Origin: Neurospora tetrasperma FGSC 2508
Taxonomy: Eukaryota; Ascomycota; Sordariomycetes; Sordariales; Sordariaceae
DNA length: 61,979 nucleotides
NCBI RefSeq assembly: GCF_000213175.1
Contig: NW_009799103.1
Coordinates: 150,062-212,040, forward strand
Direction: 5' to 3'
The translations under genes were made by a program, and so were the position numbers. The notes under the pieces are model-generated. The model searched no databases, was not told the DNA's origin, and saw only the letters and a list, made by a program, of their open reading frames with translations. Shown here piece by piece: positions 58,684-61,979 of this stretch; position 1 is the first letter of the stretch; every line of letters starts with the position of its first letter.

Positions 58684-61653
58684 TTAGACCCACCACATGG
58701 TGTTGTGGATGCGGGCTTGCATGGGAATCAGCCTTGGAGGCGGGTTGTTCTTCTTCCAGTCGCTGCTGTAAGTAGTGGGATCTTGATGCTTGGCAACCAA
58801 GTTGTTCGGGTTGTTCACCTGGTCCCTGACCTTCTCAGGAACCCGTGTATTGTTACCATAGTCCCGGTTCTCGTGGCAGCGGGCACGCGCACCCGCCAGA
58901 TGGGCATAGTAGACAGCCGGATGCAACGAGATGGGCGTGGTGGCACGGCAGAAGGTGTAGCACTGTTGGTAAATCATCCTCTGCAAGTTGTTCACCTGGG
59001 GCTTGATCTCGTCCATAAGGACGTGGTAATGAACAGGACGCGCCGTGCCCTGGAGCGCAAAATGCGAGTTCAGGAAGAAGTCATAGTGGAAGGGATGCGT
59101 GACCTCCCTCTCCACCAGCGTGCCAGGCTCGGGGTTGCCGTTCTTGTCTCCCTTGTCGGGGAAGAAGCGAATGTGATGGCGCTTGGTGGCCACAATCACC
59201 GTCATCTTGGCCTCCTTCTTGCTCCTCTCCCTGAAGGCCTTCTTGATGGCTTTCACCTCCTGCTCCATGACATGGGCAAACTGGCCCTCGGAGACACCGT
59301 CACGGAAGTAGTAGATATCCTCAACCTCTCTGCCCGTCTTCTCCTTGTAGGCCTTGAGGAAAGTGGGAATCCAGGTGTTGATGTTCTCGTCGGTCAGGAT
59401 CTCGTTGTGCCAGCCGTTGGTCTGGACGGCAGCGCGGTACTGATAACCCTCCACGTCGACTGAGGCGCACATGGCAGCAATAGACGGCATGTCTGAGCCC
59501 GGCGATGCGTGAGTCACATCAACACCAATCATCATGGTGGGCCTGGTGAAGAAGTTGTGAGACTTGGCCTTGGTGGCAGTAAGGCTGGACGTCTGTCCGC
59601 CCAACTTTGCGTTGACCTTCATGCAGACATTGGAAATGTACTGCCCCTGTGCCTTCTTGACGTGGTCACAATTCAGGACTTGAGTGACAATGCCGTAGCG
59701 GCACTCAAAAATCTTCTTGAGGCGCTCATACAAATGAGCAGACTTGTCCGGGACGGCAATGAACACGATCTGCGGGCACAGGTCTTTTCTACCTGCGACA
59801 ATCTGGGGGACGTGCTTGTGAAGTTCGTCGGCTAGGGTAGCTGGGTTTGCATTGATGTTGGTCGTATAGGGGTTCTTCGCAATTCTGCCGCCATGTCCCT
59901 TGTAGATGTTCGTGAATTGTTGGACAAAGTTGCTCACCGCCCTCCCGTCGACACACATGTTGAGTCCAATGAAGCCCCAATGGGTCAAGGGCTCCTTGTT
60001 GCCTTCGATGAACCGGGCGCCGCGAAGGTCCCAGCGACCGGTGTTCAGGGGTCTAGCGGTCTTCTTTTCAAAGAACACCTCAGGGTGCCTGAGCACCTTG
60101 GCCTCAGTTTTGGCCATTTCGGGCGAGATGCTGACACCAAAGGCCTTGAGGTACTTGTCGTTGGCCCAGTCGAGACGCTGAACCGACGCACTGATGTCTT
60201 TCTTGCGCTGGTCCGGGCGCTGAACGGCAAACTTGATCATGGAGGCAGTCTGTTGAGGGTCCAGCTTGTACTGGTACTGGTTGAAGGCAACGATGTTGCA
60301 TACCTCGGCAGGAAAAGATCCAGCACGTGTCGTCTCAATGACGGGCCAGCCGGCTTGACGGACCAGATAGCCGTATCTCTCCTTCATGTAGTCCCTGATG
60401 GAGATCTCCTTCTCAGTGCCATCCTGCTGTCTCCAGTTGAACTTGACGTTGTAGGAGTTGGCGCCGTTCGGGCCGTACTTCTTGTCGAAGGCGAAGCCCT
60501 TGATCTTGTACTCCTTGGTCTCATTGGGGCGATGGGAGAGCGTGAAGCGACAGCCCTTCAGGCGGCGCAGAGCCCTCATGGCCTCAGACTGCTCGTACCT
60601 TCCCTGGCTGACCAGGGGCTTCAACACACTGGTGATCATCTGGTCATCCAGGTTCTGGAGCTGGTCTCTTCTCAAACCGCCGTAAGTGTTGATCACGTAC
60701 TTGATCATCTTGTCGGCTGGGTTGGCCTTCCAGAAGGTCTGGTTGCTCACATCAACATTGACACCCAGACCAATCTGCTTGACGTTCTCGCTCAAGCGAA
60801 ACGAAGCGTACACGCCTTTGTACGCCATGAGGAGCATATCGAGCTCTCGGCCGGGCATTGAGGGGTGGAAGAAGCTGCGCTTGATAGTTTTCATGCGCTC
60901 TGACGGTCCCTGGCGGAGCAAGTGATCGAGGAAACTCATGCACTCGAGCACATGGTTGTCCCAAGGAGCGGTCTTCATGAGGTAAGCCCTCAGAGACTGG
61001 AGACGGACTTTACCAGTGGGCCTGATGGTGATGTGGAAGGCATTCTTCCTCTCGCCGCCAGGCTTGCGACCGCGCTCCTCATCCAGGTCAACCAGGAGAC
61101 GCATCTCGTCAACCGACTGGGCCAACCAGGCCAGCTTGCGCCCGTCGTAGATCCAGGGCTTCTTGGTGACCGAAGCAAGCTTCTGCTGGACAGCCTTGGA
61201 CTTCCAGACCTTGTCGTAAACGACGCCGCCGGTGGGTTCAGGGCTCAGAGCAACGTCGTACTGGAAAACATCCATGTTGGCGATCCTGGTGACAGGATAC
61301 TGGTTGACGGAGAGCCTGGTAGGGGTGCCCTCGGAGTTGAAGCCGCTACGAGTGGCAAATGTGCTGCTGATGTCGGCCTTGAGGTAGGCGTCAGCAGGCA
61401 AGTCGACGCGCTTGCCGACACGCTCCTCGTGGCTCAACGGGGGACGAGTGTCCATCTTGCCGGGGTCGTAACCAAGAGGGGGCGGAAAGTTGGAGCGAGC
61501 CTGACCGGGAGCAGCACCCGAGGCAGCAGAGACGCCCGAGGGAGTACGAGCGTGAGTGGAAGGCTGAGGCGGGCCGGCAGGACGCGCTGGCAAGGTCACC
61601 TGATGACCGGACATCTTGGGGCTCGAGCCAGCGGGAGAGCCAGGAGCAGACAT
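58684..61653 (-). CDS. Argonaute (QDE-2/SMS-2 family)
   Basis: A single exon of 989 aa from the ATG at 61653 (MSAPGSPAGS); the longer open frame upstream lacks an ATG. A Pro/Ala/Ser-rich N-terminus without RGG repeats is followed by N, PAZ (about 300-430), MID and PIWI domains. The MID pocket for the guide 5' phosphate is intact (HLYERLKK with Tyr642, VTQVLN, VNAKLGG). The slicer tetrad DEDH is complete: Asp712 in GVDVTHASPG, Glu751 in HNEILTD, Asp785 in RDGVSEGQ and His918 in YYAHL. The C-terminus MWWV is typical. It should bind small RNAs and cleave targets. Neurospora has QDE-2 (quelling) and SMS-2 (meiotic silencing). Length and the lack of an RGG-rich start slightly favour SMS-2, from memory only, so no symbol is given. 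Confidence 0.95.
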   Translation of the reverse strand: MSAPGSPAGSSPKMSGHQVTLPARPAGPPQPSTHARTPSGVSAASGAAPGQARSNFPPPLGYDPGKMDTRPPLSHEERVGKRVDLPADAYLKADISSTFATRSGFNSEGTPTRLSVNQYPVTRIANMDVFQYDVALSPEPTGGVVYDKVWKSKAVQQKLASVTKKPWIYDGRKLAWLAQSVDEMRLLVDLDEERGRKPGGERKNAFHITIRPTGKVRLQSLRAYLMKTAPWDNHVLECMSFLDHLLRQGPSERMKTIKRSFFHPSMPGRELDMLLMAYKGVYASFRLSENVKQIGLGVNVDVSNQTFWKANPADKMIKYVINTYGGLRRDQLQNLDDQMITSVLKPLVSQGRYEQSEAMRALRRLKGCRFTLSHRPNETKEYKIKGFAFDKKYGPNGANSYNVKFNWRQQDGTEKEISIRDYMKERYGYLVRQAGWPVIETTRAGSFPAEVCNIVAFNQYQYKLDPQQTASMIKFAVQRPDQRKKDISASVQRLDWANDKYLKAFGVSISPEMAKTEAKVLRHPEVFFEKKTARPLNTGRWDLRGARFIEGNKEPLTHWGFIGLNMCVDGRAVSNFVQQFTNIYKGHGGRIAKNPYTTNINANPATLADELHKHVPQIVAGRKDLCPQIVFIAVPDKSAHLYERLKKIFECRYGIVTQVLNCDHVKKAQGQYISNVCMKVNAKLGGQTSSLTATKAKSHNFFTRPTMMIGVDVTHASPGSDMPSIAAMCASVDVEGYQYRAAVQTNGWHNEILTDENINTWIPTFLKAYKEKTGREVEDIYYFRDGVSEGQFAHVMEQEVKAIKKAFRERSKKEAKMTVIVATKRHHIRFFPDKGDKNGNPEPGTLVEREVTHPFHYDFFLNSHFALQGTARPVHYHVLMDEIKPQVNNLQRMIYQQCYTFCRATTPISLHPAVYYAHLAGARARCHENRDYGNNTRVPEKVRDQVNNPNNLVAKHQDPTTYSSDWKKNNPPPRLIPMQARIHNTMWWV

Positions 61654-61979
61654 TTTGCAGGTACTGGTTGAGACAAGAGTCAGTGGTGGCTCAGTTTTGT
61701 GGGTGGGTGACAGTGTAATGGATGAGGAAGCGAGGTGGGTAGTTGTGTCTGTTGCGTGGGCAGTGAGGGGAGTGGAGGGTGTCAAAACTCACAAGACTGT
61801 AGACTGGAGTCTAGGTCAAGTCGCTGTCGAAAAACGAAAGTCTTGGTCGGTTGCTGGGGTTGATGCAGTTGCTGTCAAGTGAAAGAGATCGAGAGAAAGG
61901 CGTAAGCGAATGATTGTTGGTTGAGTGTGACGAGGAGGAAGTTTGGAAGAGGATTAGGAGGAGGGGGGGGGGGGGGGGG
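61654..61979. other. Argonaute 5' region ending in G17
   Basis: The 5' leader or promoter of the Argonaute gene. The window closes with an uninterrupted run of 17 G at 61963-61979, which may be a natural homopolymer or the edge of an assembly gap. Confidence 0.6.

Noticed and set aside
1-61979. Dispersed 5S rRNA genes, CRISPR arrays or bacterial-type operons
   Set aside because: Looked for the conserved internal 5S sequence and for regularly spaced repeats; none seen. The genome is fungal.

Overview
The window is nuclear DNA of a filamentous ascomycete, most probably Neurospora or a close Sordariaceae relative. The evidence is: short GT-AG introns (47-80 nt) with CTAAC-type branch sites; a heavily CpA-depleted, TpA-rich repeat of the kind made by repeat-induced point mutation (RIP); an intron-bearing elongator tRNA-Met; many GTAGGTA-type simple repeats; and the gene set itself (asco-laccase, fungal CPS/KS-type diterpene cyclase, QDE-2/SMS-2-type Argonaute). 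Gene models below were built by hand from splice sites, so exon ends are given in the evidence text.

Layout. 1-4.4 kb is a RIP-mutated repeat with no intact gene. 5.4-14.4 kb holds a secreted carbohydrate-binding-like protein (-), a laccase with seven exons (+), a short-chain dehydrogenase (+) and a small conserved fungal protein (-). 15.1-18.6 kb (-) carries fast-evolving nuclear-looking genes; two of them share a C-terminal domain, and one has an apparent frameshift. 18.6-24.8 kb is gene-poor: a roughly 618-bp inverted-repeat element with a tRNA-like cassette, a second tRNA-like relic and a broken gene. 24.9-37.8 kb holds an NmrA-like protein (-), a TCP11/SOK1 protein (-), a four-helix membrane protein (+) and tRNA-Met (-).

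38.1-48.6 kb is a small diterpene-type cluster. A bifunctional CPS/KS-like cyclase (-) is divergent from an FAD-linked oxidase (+), which is followed by a CYP68/CYP503-like P450 (+). All the catalytic motifs of the cyclase are intact. No GGPP synthase or further P450s lie in the window, so the cluster looks minimal compared with gibberellin clusters. 49-61.7 kb holds a secreted Thr-rich protein, a Sro7/Lgl-tomosyn exocytosis protein, a proline-rich coiled-coil protein and an Argonaute, all on the minus strand.

The window thus has the substrate of genome defence (RIP-mutated repeat) at one end and an RNA-silencing effector (Argonaute) at the other. The least explained parts are the 15-18.6 kb gene family, the 22 kb inverted-repeat element, the 23.6-24.8 kb broken gene and a strongly over-represented 8-mer, TACCTCTA.
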